This document shows positions 8,356 through 17,314 of a DNA stretch of 39,867 nt, piece by piece. The notes beneath the pieces are model-generated. The model saw only the letters and a list, made by a program, of their open reading frames with translations, ran no database searches and was not told where the DNA came from. Source of the stretch: Bacteroides sp. GTDB taxonomy: Bacteria; Bacteroidota; Bacteroidia; Bacteroidales; Muribaculaceae. Location of the stretch: NCBI GenBank assembly GCA_014801235.1, contig JAAVEM010000023.1:14368-54234 (forward strand). Direction: 5' to 3'. How positions within the stretch are numbered: position 1 is the first letter of the stretch; the number at the start of each line of letters is the position of its first letter. The position numbers were made by a program, and so were the translations under genes.

Positions 8356-8386
8356 TTTGTTATTTGGGCTCTTATGTATAACTTTG
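8356..8386 (+). promoter_or_regulatory. ruvA promoter
   Basis: TTTG at 8356-8359, a 19-nt spacer, and TAACTTTG at 8379-8386 match the Bacteroidota -33/-7 consensus in sequence and spacing. It is 19 nt before the ruvA ATG, giving a short leader. Confidence 0.75.
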
Positions 8387-8404
8387 CGGAAAGATTAAAG
8401 CAAT

Positions 8405-8986
8405 ATGATTGATTATATAAAAGGAGAGCTTGCCGAGTTGACTCCCGCCTATGCCGTGGTCGAGGCTGCTGGAGTTGGATATGAGCTTAATATATCGTTG
8501 ACCGCCTATGCGGCATTGGAGGGGATGAAGCAGGTGAAGCTGCTCGTTCATGAGGTGATACGTGAGGATGCTCATGTGCTCTTCGGTTTTCCCGACGAGC
8601 GTGAGCGAGCCATGTTCCGGTCGCTCATAGGTGTTTCGGGGGTTGGCGCCAACACGGCAAGGGTCATTCTCTCGTCTATTCCGGTGGCTGAATTGGAGCA
8701 GGTGATTGTTTCGGGCGACTACCAGAAACTTAAAAATGTGAAAGGAATAGGTCTTAAAACGGCTCAAAGGGTGATTGTTGACCTTAAAGATAAAATAAAA
8801 GTCACTGATGATTCGTTAATAATTCAGCCGACGAAATCATCTGACGCTTATGATGAGGCGCTTGCCGCTTTGTTGATGCTTGGATTTGCCCGTCAGCAGT
8901 CGCAGAAAGTTCTGAAAAAGATATTTGACGCTACTCCGGCTATTAAAGTTGAGATGGCGATAAAACAGGCTCTTTCAATGCTTTAA
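8405..8986 (+). CDS. ruvA: Holliday junction DNA helicase subunit RuvA
   Basis: RuvA binds Holliday junctions as a tetramer and loads the RuvB motor for branch migration. The 193-residue length is normal. The N-terminal OB domain (1-63) opens with MIDYIKGELAELTPAYAVVEAAGVGYELNIS. The middle domain has two helix-hairpin-helix motifs, LIGVSGVGANTARVIL and LKNVKGIGLKTAQRVIVDL. The flexible C-terminal domain, which contacts RuvB, ends in IKVEMAIKQALSML. It has its own promoter and lies 61 nt before sprA, with no terminator between them, so the two are probably co-transcribed. Confidence 0.96.
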   Translation: MIDYIKGELAELTPAYAVVEAAGVGYELNISLTAYAALEGMKQVKLLVHEVIREDAHVLFGFPDERERAMFRSLIGVSGVGANTARVILSSIPVAELEQVIVSGDYQKLKNVKGIGLKTAQRVIVDLKDKIKVTDDSLIIQPTKSSDAYDEALAALLMLGFARQQSQKVLKKIFDATPAIKVEMAIKQALSML

Positions 8987-9047
8987 TGTTCTGCGGCATA
9001 TTTAAACCTTGTTTCTTGTAGAGCATTCTTCAGGAAGCATATTGAAT

Positions 9048-12000
9048 ATGAGGCATAGATGGAAAAAGATAATGGCTTTTGCTGTGGGGCTTGGCTTTTT
9101 GCTGGGCTCGGCAAACGGTGTGCTCACCAACGCCATGCCGTCTCCTCCCGATCCCTCTCCGTTGATGCCTCCTCCGCCACCCCCGCCATCGCCTGTGGTG
9201 GTTGTCCCTGACTCTACGCCGACGCGTTTTCCTGTCAGTCCCACTTTCCCGCCGAGCTACGATGCCTTGGCTAAAGGGGAGTTGGCTCTTGACCTCGCCG
9301 ATCCGTCCAATATAAGAACCGAGGCTGAATATGATCCGGCGACCGGATGCTACATTATTTCCACCAAGGTGGGCGATCATGACATTGCTACTCCGTTTAT
9401 CCTTACTGCTGAGCAGTATAACAACATGGAGATGCGCAAGTCGATGCTTGCCTACTTTAACCGCAGAAATTCGGAACTTGTCGAGGGTAAGAAAGATAAA
9501 GAGCCATTTGACGTGCTCGACATGAACTTTGCGCTTGGTCCGCTTGAGAAAATTTTCGGTCCCGGCGGAGTTCAGTTGAAAACACAGGGATCGGTGCAGA
9601 TTTCCACCGGCGTGAAGACCAATAAAACTGACAATCCCGCGCTGTCGCTCACGTCGCGCCGCAAGACCTATTTTGATTTTGACCAGAAAATTCAGGCTAC
9701 GGTCAATGCCACTGTCGGCGACCGTATGAAGTTTGCCATGAATTATAACACCGATGCCACCTTTGATTTTGATTCCAAAAACATCAAGCTCCAGTATGAG
9801 GGCAAGGAGGATGACATTGTGAAAAATATTGAGGCAGGTAATGTCAGCATGACCACCGGTTCGTCGCTTATCCGAGGCGGTACGGCTCTCTTCGGTATCA
9901 AGTCTCAGTTGCAGTTTGGCAAGCTGACGGCAACGGCATTGGTGTCGCAGCAGAACAGCGAGTCGCAAAGCATCAGTACCAAGGGAGGAGTTCAGCTTAC
10001 AAAATTCAGCATCGACGCCGACAAGTATGATGAAAACAGGCACTATTTCCTCGCTCATTTTTTTCGTGACAACTACGATCAGTTCGCATCCAAGCTTCCG
10101 TTTGTAAGTTCAGGCATCAACATCACCCGCATCGAGGTGTGGGTAACCAACAAGAGCGGCAATTACAATCAGTCGCGTAACATAGTGGGTTTCATGGACC
10201 TCGGCGAGAACCGGGTTCTGGGAAATAATTACTGGACCCCTAACTCCGCTATTCAGAATCCGGCAAACAACTCCAACAATCTTCTCTCGGTGATTAAGAC
10301 CGATTATCCGGGAGCGAGAAACATCAACACCGTCACCCAGGCGCTTGAACCTCTGTCGGCTTACGGCATCGAGGGCGGACAGGATTATGAGAAGGTCGAG
10401 AGCGCCCGACTGCTCCAGTCGTCGGAATATACTCTAAACTCGACACTTGGCTACATCTCGGTGAAGTCAGCTCTGAGAGCCGACGAAGTCCTTGCCGTGG
10501 CATATGAGTACACTTACCACGGGCAGGTCTATCAGGTGGGCGAATTTTCGTCAGACATTACCGTCAGCGATCAGGCTCTTTATGTCAAGATGCTCAAAAG
10601 CACCACCACGACACCCAAGCTCCCCATGTGGGATCTCATGATGAAAAATGTCTACTCTCTCGGTGCCTATCAGGTGCAGAAGTCCAATTTCAAAATGAAT
10701 ATAAAATATCTGAGTGACACCACCGGCATTCAGATAAACTATCTCCCTGTTCCCGGGCTGAGCGACAAACCGCTTTTGCAGGTCATGAATCTTGACCGCC
10801 TTGACTCTAACGAAGCTTCGAACCCCGACGGATTTTTCGACTTTCTTGAAGGCTACACCATCGAGTCGTCGACAGGAAAGATTATCTTCCCCGTTGTCGA
10901 GCCGTTCGGTGAGCATCTTGCGGCAAAAATCGACAATCCCGCGATAGCTGAAAAATATGTCTACCAGGAACTGTATGACTCCACTCTGGTAGTAGCCCGT
11001 CAGTTTGCCGACAAGAATAAATTCGTGCTCACCGGTGAATATCAGGCTTCGGCTGGGTCTCAGATAAGGCTCAACGCCATGAATGTGCCGCGCGGATCGG
11101 TCGTAGTGACAGCCGGCGGAGTGAGACTCGTGGAAAACAGCGACTACACCGTGGACTACTCGATGGGTATAGTGACCATAACAAATCAGAGCATAATCGA
11201 TTCGGGGCAAAGCATTAACGTCACGCTCGAAAATCAGTCGCTTTTCAGTACCCAGCGCAAAACTTTGCTTGGTCTTGACCTCAATTACCGTTTCAATAAA
11301 GACTTTAATGTCGGAGCCACTATAATGCATTTCTCTGAAAAGGCTCTCACTGAAAAAGTCAACATCGGCGATGAGGTGATCAACAACACCATCTGGGGAT
11401 TGAATTTCGCTTACAACACGAACTTCATGTGGCTCACCAACCTGCTTAATAAAATCCCCACCGTCAATGCCACTCAGCCATCCACGCTCAGCGTTCAGGG
11501 CGAGTTCGCTCAGCTTGTTCCCCACAAGCAGAAGTCGGGGTCGACCAAGGGCAGCTCCTATGTAGATGATTTCGAGTCGACACAAACAGGCATCGACTTG
11601 CGCTCCCCCTATGCGTGGACTCTTGCCTCCACCCCCTATGAAAGCGGCAATAACGCCCTTTTCCCTGAAGCGGCGTTGTCCAATAATGTAGACTACGGCA
11701 AGAACCGAGCCCTCCTCGCGTGGTACTATATCGACCGCATGTTCACCCAGCGCAACTCTTCGCTCGCGCCGGGCTACATTAGCTCTGACCTCAAGCAACT
11801 CTCCAATCCCTATGTGCGCGAGGTGAAAGTGACCGAGATTTTCCCCGACCGTGAACTCGGATATGGCGAAACCGATCTTGTGCAGACCCTCAACCTGTCC
11901 TATTATCCCACCGAGCGCGGTCCCTATAATCTTGACGCCGTCAATATCGACGACCAGGGCGCTCTCCTTCAGCCTGAAAAACGATGGGGTGGAATCATGA

Positions 12001-15000
12001 GAAAGATGGACAACACCAATTTCGAGCAGGCTAATATCGAATATGTTCAGTTCTGGTTGATGAACCCGTTCCTCGATCCCGAGAATCCCAATCTCGAGGG
12101 CGGCGACCTCTATCTGAATTTCGGAGAAATCAGCGAGGATATTCTTAAGGACGGACTGAAATCCTATGAGAACGGAATTCCGTTTGACGGTAACAATCAA
12201 TTCCTCACTGAGACCGTGTGGGGGCGTGTCTCGCGGCAGAACTCGCTCACCTATGCCTTTGACAACAACGCCAGCTCGCGACTTGTGCAGGACGTTGGTT
12301 TTGACGGATTGATCAATGCCGAAGAGTTCCACTTCGACTCCTACTCGTCCTATCTCGACGGCTTGCGGGCGAAACTCGCTCCCGCTGCGATAGAGCGTAT
12401 GCAGGCTGATCAGTTCTCGGCATTCAATGACCCCGCCGGCGACAACTATCACTTCTACCGTGGAAGGGACTATGACGAGGAGCGACTTGGCATATTGGAC
12501 CGTTACAAGCATTACAATGGCGTGGAGGGCAACTCGCTTTCGCCGAGCGATGCCCCGGAACCGCTCTATCAGTCGGCTCGCACGTCGCCCGATGTCGAGG
12601 ATATCAACCAGGACAACACGCTCAACGAGTATGAGCGCTATTTCCAGTATAAAGTGTCTATCCGCCCCGAGGACCTGGTGGTCGGCAAAAACTACATCAC
12701 CGACAAGCAGGTTTCGCTTGTGCGCACCCGTGACGGCAGCGATCAAACCGTCGAGTGGTATCAGTTCAAAATTCCGTTGAACGACTATGAGCGCATCGTA
12801 GGCTCCATAAACGACTTCTCGACCATTCGGTTTGCCCGCATGTTCATGACCGGATTTAAGGCTGTGACCCATCTTCGCTTCGCCACCCTTGAACTCGTGC
12901 GCGGCGAGTGGCGCCCTTATGACTTTAATCTCAACAGCCGTGGTGACGCTCCTGCCGAGGGCGAGCTCGACATATCGGTGGTGAACATCGAGGAGAATGC
13001 CGGGCGCGAGCCTGTCAACTACGTGTTGCCACCCGGAGTGTCGCGCATCACCGATCCGGGGCAATCCCAGATCACACAGCTCAACGAGCAGTCGATGTCG
13101 CTTAAAGTCACAGGGCTTCAGGCGGGCGACGCGCGCGGAGTGTATCGCAACACCTCCCACGATTTGCGAAACTACAAGAGGATGCAGATGTGGATTCATG
13201 CCGAAAGCCTTATCGACAACGCCACCGACTTGCGTTCGGGCGAGCTGTCGCTGTTCATCCGTCTCGGAACCGACATCAAGAACAATTACTACGAGTATGA
13301 AATTCCCCTTTCGCTCACTCCCCACATCACTTCGGCAACCAAGTATCCCGACAACAGCGAGGGACGCTACAAGGTGTGGCCGCTTGACAACCGCATGGAC
13401 TTTGCGTTGCAAAATCTCGTTTCGCTGAAGAAAGAGCGTAACCGTGCGAAGAACCAGGAGAACAGCACCGTCAGCTTTACCACTCTCTATACTGGACGTG
13501 ACCCCGAAAATGAGAAAAACATCATGGCGGTGATGGGCAATCCCTCGTTGAGCGATGTCAGAGTCATGCTCATCGGTGTGCGAAACAACGCCCGCTCCGT
13601 GCGCGACGGTATCGTGTGGGTCAATGAATTGAAAGTCACCGACTTCGACGAGAGCGGGGGATGGGCGGCTAAAGGAAATGTCAATCTCGGAATGTCTGAC
13701 ATCGCAGTGCTGAACTTCGGCGCCCACATGGAGACGGCGGGATTCGGCGGGGTGGATCAACCCCTCAACGCCCGCCGCATGGACGACTACAGCCAGTATA
13801 ACTTTGCCATGCAAGCCGATTTGGGACGTTTCATGCCTGAAAAAGTGAAACTCCGCGCCCCGGTTTACTACTCGGTCACCAAGGAAAAGATTTCGCCTAA
13901 ATACAACCCGCTCGACCAGGACGTATTGTTGAAAGACGCCCTCAAGGATGCCTCGTCAAAGGCTGAGCGCGACTCGATAAGCAATTATGCCGTCGAGCAT
14001 GCCACAGTGCAGAGTTTCAGTATTTCCGGCTTGAAATTTGATGTCCAGAGCGCGTCGCCAAAGCCGTGGGATCCTGCCAATTTCACATTCAATTTCTCCT
14101 TCAACAAGCGCAAGGAGATGGACCCAACGACCGAGTATGAGAATACCAACGACTACCGCGGCTCGCTTCAATACTCCTGGACACCTTATCTGAAAGGGTG
14201 GAAACCGTTCTCCAAAATAAAGTCCAAGAACAAGAATGTGAAGTTCCTCAAAGAGTGGGAATTCAACTATCTTCCCACTAATATCTCGTTCCTCACCACC
14301 ATGTCGCGCTACTACTATGAGCAGCAGACACGCAGCGAGATCGACCAGATGTTCCAGCTTCCCGTCTCCGTCTCAAAGAATTTCCTTTGGGATCGCCAGC
14401 TCAATCTATCGTGGAACCTCACCAAGACAATCAATCTTTCCTTCACCTCCAACACGTCGGCGCGTATCGAAGAGCCTATCGGCGCGGTGAACCGCAAGCT
14501 TTTCCCCGACCAATACAAGGAGTGGAAAGACACCGTCCTCAAGAGCATCCTCCATCTTGGAACCCCCTGGGCTTATAACCAGAATTTCGTCGCCACCTAT
14601 CGCGCTCCATTCTCGCGCATACCGGTGCTTGACTTCATTTCGGGCTCGGTGAGCTACAATGCCACCTACAATTGGGACCGCGGCGCCGAGGTCGACGGCG
14701 TGAAGACCGGCAACACAATCCGCAACCAGGGAGCGTGGAACTATGACGGGCGCATCAATTTCGAGGGCTTCTACAATAAGATTCCTTATCTGAAAAAGGT
14801 GAATCAGCGCTTCTCGGCTACCCGACGAAACACCACGCCAATCAAGGCGAAGAAATTTGAACGCACCTTCAAGCTGTCGCCCGACACTTCGACAGTCATC
14901 ATCCACAATCTCCGAAACAAGAAGGTGAAAGTGACCGCCACGACGACCGACGGCAAACCCTTCCCGATCAAATCGAGAGTTAAGGATAATAATTCAGTGG

Positions 15001-16502
15001 AGATTCTCACCACCGGCGATAAAAACATCAAGTTCACCATCGTCGAGCAGCTCAAGACCGACAATAGCGTGTGGGATGAGATTGCCCAGCATGCCACCCG
15101 TTTCGGAATGCTTGTGCGCAACGCCAATGTCAGGGTGCGTTCATCCAAGTCATTGTCACTTCCGCTGTTTGACCCCAATATAGGCGATATTTTCGGACAG
15201 AACAACAGTCACGGTCCGCTTGCCCCCGGTCTTGATTTCGCATTCGGTTTCACTGGTGAGGATTATGTTTCCAAGGCTAAGGAGCGCGGATGGCTGCTTG
15301 TCGACGACGGGCAGACCTCTCCGGCTATCTTCTCGCGCACCAATGAGTTTAATTTCGAACTTGACCTCGAGCCGATACGCGGGCTTAAAATCAAGCTGAC
15401 CACCAACCGCACCGACAACCGCACCAATCAGATGCAGTTCATGTATGACAACATGCCTGTCACCCGCACCGGAAGCTACACCAAGACCCATGTTGCCATA
15501 GCCACCGCGCTGCGCACCGCCAAGGCGCAAAACGGCTATCAGAGCGATGCCTTCGACCAATTTCTGGAAAATATACCCATCATTGCCGAGCGCATAGAAC
15601 GCCGATATAGCGGCACTCGCTATCCCACCGGAGGCTTCATGACCGACAATCCCAACGCAGGTCATGACTTCAATCCGTCTGTGGGCGGTGTCAACCGTGC
15701 CGGCAGCGACGTGCTCATTCCCGCATTCCTTGCCGCCTATACCGGAACCGACGCCTCAAAGATTTACCTCACTCCGTTCCCGTCGCTCTCCTCGGTGCTC
15801 CCCAACTGGCGTGTCACCTACGACGGGCTTATCCGCATCGGAGGTCTTAACAAGCATTTCAAGGCGATCACCCTCACTCATGCCTATCAGTGTACCTATT
15901 CAGTTGGATCCTATTCTTCTTATCTCAACTGGATGGGGGTAGGTGGCGGCATGGGCTTTACGCTCAATGAACTCTCAGGCGAACCGGTCCCCTCGTCGCC
16001 CTACAACATCTCGTCGGTGGCTATCACCGAGCGTTTCGCTCCGCTTATCGGACTTAACGTGACATTGAAAAATGATTTGAAATTCAATGCCGAATACCGT
16101 GACAGCCGCACTCTCACGCTCAACTCCGATGCGGGGCAGCTCGTCGAGGCTCAAACCAAGAATATCACCGTCGGGGTCGGCTACAAGATTGTCGGTTTCA
16201 ACACCGTGCTTAAGATGCGCGGCTCAGGTCGAGGCATAAGCAACGACCTCACCGTCAATGCCGATTTCTCGCTTCAGCAGAGCCAGGCGCTCATCCGTCG
16301 CATAGAGTCCAACTACGCCCAGGCTACTTCAGGAACCAGGTCGCTGTCAATCAACTTCTCGGCAAACTATATCATGAGCCGCCGCGTCACCCTCGGCGCC
16401 TTCTTCGACCATCAGGTCAACACCCCGCTCATCTCCTCAAGCGCCTTCCCCACCACCAACAGCAGCTACGGCATCACCTTCAACCTCTCCCTCTCCCGCT
16501 AA
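9048..16502 (+). CDS. sprA: T9SS outer-membrane translocon SprA/Sov
   Basis: The 2484-residue product is the giant beta-barrel channel of the type IX secretion system, which moves folded cargo with C-terminal sorting domains across the outer membrane. The size fits the family. It starts with a signal peptide (MRHRWKKIMAFAVGLGFLLGSANG) and a Pro-rich linker (PPPPPPPSP, about residues 40-50). SprA hallmarks follow, such as SSLIRGGTALFGIKSQLQFGKLTATALVSQQNSESQS and SSYVDDFESTQTGIDLRSPYAWTLAST, then many alternating aromatic and polar strands to the terminal ITFNLSLSR. I chose the ATG at 9048 because the signal peptide begins there; a TTG at 9009 would add 13 residues. The frame is intact, and long minus-strand ORFs inside it are shadows. 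Two candidate T9SS cargos are encoded downstream. Confidence 0.95.
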   Translation: MRHRWKKIMAFAVGLGFLLGSANGVLTNAMPSPPDPSPLMPPPPPPPSPVVVVPDSTPTRFPVSPTFPPSYDALAKGELALDLADPSNIRTEAEYDPATGCYIISTKVGDHDIATPFILTAEQYNNMEMRKSMLAYFNRRNSELVEGKKDKEPFDVLDMNFALGPLEKIFGPGGVQLKTQGSVQISTGVKTNKTDNPALSLTSRRKTYFDFDQKIQATVNATVGDRMKFAMNYNTDATFDFDSKNIKLQYEGKEDDIVKNIEAGNVSMTTGSSLIRGGTALFGIKSQLQFGKLTATALVSQQNSESQSISTKGGVQLTKFSIDADKYDENRHYFLAHFFRDNYDQFASKLPFVSSGINITRIEVWVTNKSGNYNQSRNIVGFMDLGENRVLGNNYWTPNSAIQNPANNSNNLLSVIKTDYPGARNINTVTQALEPLSAYGIEGGQDYEKVESARLLQSSEYTLNSTLGYISVKSALRADEVLAVAYEYTYHGQVYQVGEFSSDITVSDQALYVKMLKSTTTTPKLPMWDLMMKNVYSLGAYQVQKSNFKMNIKYLSDTTGIQINYLPVPGLSDKPLLQVMNLDRLDSNEASNPDGFFDFLEGYTIESSTGKIIFPVVEPFGEHLAAKIDNPAIAEKYVYQELYDSTLVVARQFADKNKFVLTGEYQASAGSQIRLNAMNVPRGSVVVTAGGVRLVENSDYTVDYSMGIVTITNQSIIDSGQSINVTLENQSLFSTQRKTLLGLDLNYRFNKDFNVGATIMHFSEKALTEKVNIGDEVINNTIWGLNFAYNTNFMWLTNLLNKIPTVNATQPSTLSVQGEFAQLVPHKQKSGSTKGSSYVDDFESTQTGIDLRSPYAWTLASTPYESGNNALFPEAALSNNVDYGKNRALLAWYYIDRMFTQRNSSLAPGYISSDLKQLSNPYVREVKVTEIFPDRELGYGETDLVQTLNLSYYPTERGPYNLDAVNIDDQGALLQPEKRWGGIMRKMDNTNFEQANIEYVQFWLMNPFLDPENPNLEGGDLYLNFGEISEDILKDGLKSYENGIPFDGNNQFLTETVWGRVSRQNSLTYAFDNNASSRLVQDVGFDGLINAEEFHFDSYSSYLDGLRAKLAPAAIERMQADQFSAFNDPAGDNYHFYRGRDYDEERLGILDRYKHYNGVEGNSLSPSDAPEPLYQSARTSPDVEDINQDNTLNEYERYFQYKVSIRPEDLVVGKNYITDKQVSLVRTRDGSDQTVEWYQFKIPLNDYERIVGSINDFSTIRFARMFMTGFKAVTHLRFATLELVRGEWRPYDFNLNSRGDAPAEGELDISVVNIEENAGREPVNYVLPPGVSRITDPGQSQITQLNEQSMSLKVTGLQAGDARGVYRNTSHDLRNYKRMQMWIHAESLIDNATDLRSGELSLFIRLGTDIKNNYYEYEIPLSLTPHITSATKYPDNSEGRYKVWPLDNRMDFALQNLVSLKKERNRAKNQENSTVSFTTLYTGRDPENEKNIMAVMGNPSLSDVRVMLIGVRNNARSVRDGIVWVNELKVTDFDESGGWAAKGNVNLGMSDIAVLNFGAHMETAGFGGVDQPLNARRMDDYSQYNFAMQADLGRFMPEKVKLRAPVYYSVTKEKISPKYNPLDQDVLLKDALKDASSKAERDSISNYAVEHATVQSFSISGLKFDVQSASPKPWDPANFTFNFSFNKRKEMDPTTEYENTNDYRGSLQYSWTPYLKGWKPFSKIKSKNKNVKFLKEWEFNYLPTNISFLTTMSRYYYEQQTRSEIDQMFQLPVSVSKNFLWDRQLNLSWNLTKTINLSFTSNTSARIEEPIGAVNRKLFPDQYKEWKDTVLKSILHLGTPWAYNQNFVATYRAPFSRIPVLDFISGSVSYNATYNWDRGAEVDGVKTGNTIRNQGAWNYDGRINFEGFYNKIPYLKKVNQRFSATRRNTTPIKAKKFERTFKLSPDTSTVIIHNLRNKKVKVTATTTDGKPFPIKSRVKDNNSVEILTTGDKNIKFTIVEQLKTDNSVWDEIAQHATRFGMLVRNANVRVRSSKSLSLPLFDPNIGDIFGQNNSHGPLAPGLDFAFGFTGEDYVSKAKERGWLLVDDGQTSPAIFSRTNEFNFELDLEPIRGLKIKLTTNRTDNRTNQMQFMYDNMPVTRTGSYTKTHVAIATALRTAKAQNGYQSDAFDQFLENIPIIAERIERRYSGTRYPTGGFMTDNPNAGHDFNPSVGGVNRAGSDVLIPAFLAAYTGTDASKIYLTPFPSLSSVLPNWRVTYDGLIRIGGLNKHFKAITLTHAYQCTYSVGSYSSYLNWMGVGGGMGFTLNELSGEPVPSSPYNISSVAITERFAPLIGLNVTLKNDLKFNAEYRDSRTLTLNSDAGQLVEAQTKNITVGVGYKIVGFNTVLKMRGSGRGISNDLTVNADFSLQQSQALIRRIESNYAQATSGTRSLSINFSANYIMSRRVTLGAFFDHQVNTPLISSSAFPTTNSSYGITFNLSLSR

Positions 16503-16527
16503 CCTCCTCCTCCCGCCCGGCGATACC

Positions 16528-16573
16528 TTTATTCACCCTCTCCGAGGACGGCGGTATGTGAACCCTTCCGGGT
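16528..16573 (+). repeat. Intergenic hairpin repeat, partial copy A
   Basis: It begins TTTATTCACCCTCTCCGAGG and, 17 nt further, has AACCCTTCCGGGT. Both blocks and their spacing match copy B at 19867-19914. Only the first module is present here, downstream of sprA. Confidence 0.7.
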
Positions 16574-16734
16574 GCTCAATCATGTTACACTCACTCCCAC
16601 AATCCTCGAATTTACACGCCGCGATTTCAACACTCGCGCCCTCAATGTGGCTGATTCCTTCGCAAAATTTTTCTCCGCAAAGCTCGTTTTAACAAATATT
16701 AACAGGGGGGGGGTAAAATATCCTTATTTGTGGG

Positions 16735-16742
16735 TATCTTTG
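16735..16742 (+). promoter_or_regulatory. -7 promoter box with a G8 tract in the -33 region
   Basis: TATCTTTG is a perfect -7 box, 38 nt before the ATG at 16781. The place where the -33 element should be is occupied by a run of eight G at 16706-16713. No TTTG is found at the normal spacing. Confidence 0.65.
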
Positions 16743-16780
16743 ATAAAAAATCACTATTCATAAACCAATCAGGATTTTAT

Positions 16781-17314
16781 ATGTATAATATCAAAGCAAT
16801 TGCACTGGCGATGGCGCTTGCTGTGGGCGCCACGTTGTCGGCGGCTGAAGACACGCTTCTCTTCACTTTCCGACACTCTGACGGCACGGTGACTCAGGTT
16901 GAAATCCCGTTCCATGAGGAGACTGAGGAAAATACGCAGCTCCCTACCATGAAATTCTCCGACAACTCGGTTGAAATCACCATTCCCTCCGAAACTTCCG
17001 GCGAGGCTCCGGTTGTCCATTCAATCGGCGTGGAGGATCTTGAAAACTCCTCATTCTCGGAAACTGCGTCTATTCAGAGTGCCATGGCTGAGAACTGCAC
17101 AGTTTTCACCGTGCTCGACGGCAACCGCATCCGTATCACCGCCCCTCATGAAATTTCGGCAGTCGATGCGCGCGTCTATGATCTTGCCGGCAAACTTTTG
17201 TCATGTCCCGTAGCGATCGATGGGTCGGTGGCAACAGTCTCGCTCGACCAACTTTCGGCAGGCGTTTATATCATTGCTTATCAGAATAACAACATTAAAG
17301 TCACCAAGAAATGA
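16781..17314 (+). CDS. Small secreted protein with T9SS-type C-terminal sorting domain
   Basis: With the start at 16781 (MYNIKAIALAMALAVGATLSAAED) the product has 177 residues and a good signal peptide. The longer frame from 16730 would begin upstream of the transcription start predicted from TATCTTTG at 16735. After about 85 polar residues, the last 70 residues form a beta-rich domain, ISAVDARVYDLAGKLL...VSLDQLSAGVYIIAYQNNNIKVTKK. It has the pattern of a type A T9SS sorting domain: a vYdlaGk strand, then l..G.Yii, then a basic end. So it is nearly only a sorting domain with a short passenger. The stop overlaps the start of the next gene by 4 nt. The passenger function is unknown. Confidence 0.72.
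   Translation: MYNIKAIALAMALAVGATLSAAEDTLLFTFRHSDGTVTQVEIPFHEETEENTQLPTMKFSDNSVEITIPSETSGEAPVVHSIGVEDLENSSFSETASIQSAMAENCTVFTVLDGNRIRITAPHEISAVDARVYDLAGKLLSCPVAIDGSVATVSLDQLSAGVYIIAYQNNNIKVTKK

Noticed and set aside
9030-10058. 342-residue minus-strand frame at the sprA 5' end
   Set aside because: It is opposite the SprA signal peptide and N-terminal domain and has no family resemblance.
10551-13814. 1087-residue open frame on the minus strand inside sprA
   Set aside because: It lies entirely opposite an intact, well-recognised SprA frame. It has no domain character, and its composition (rich in His, Val, Arg and Ile) is what codon bias on the other strand produces.
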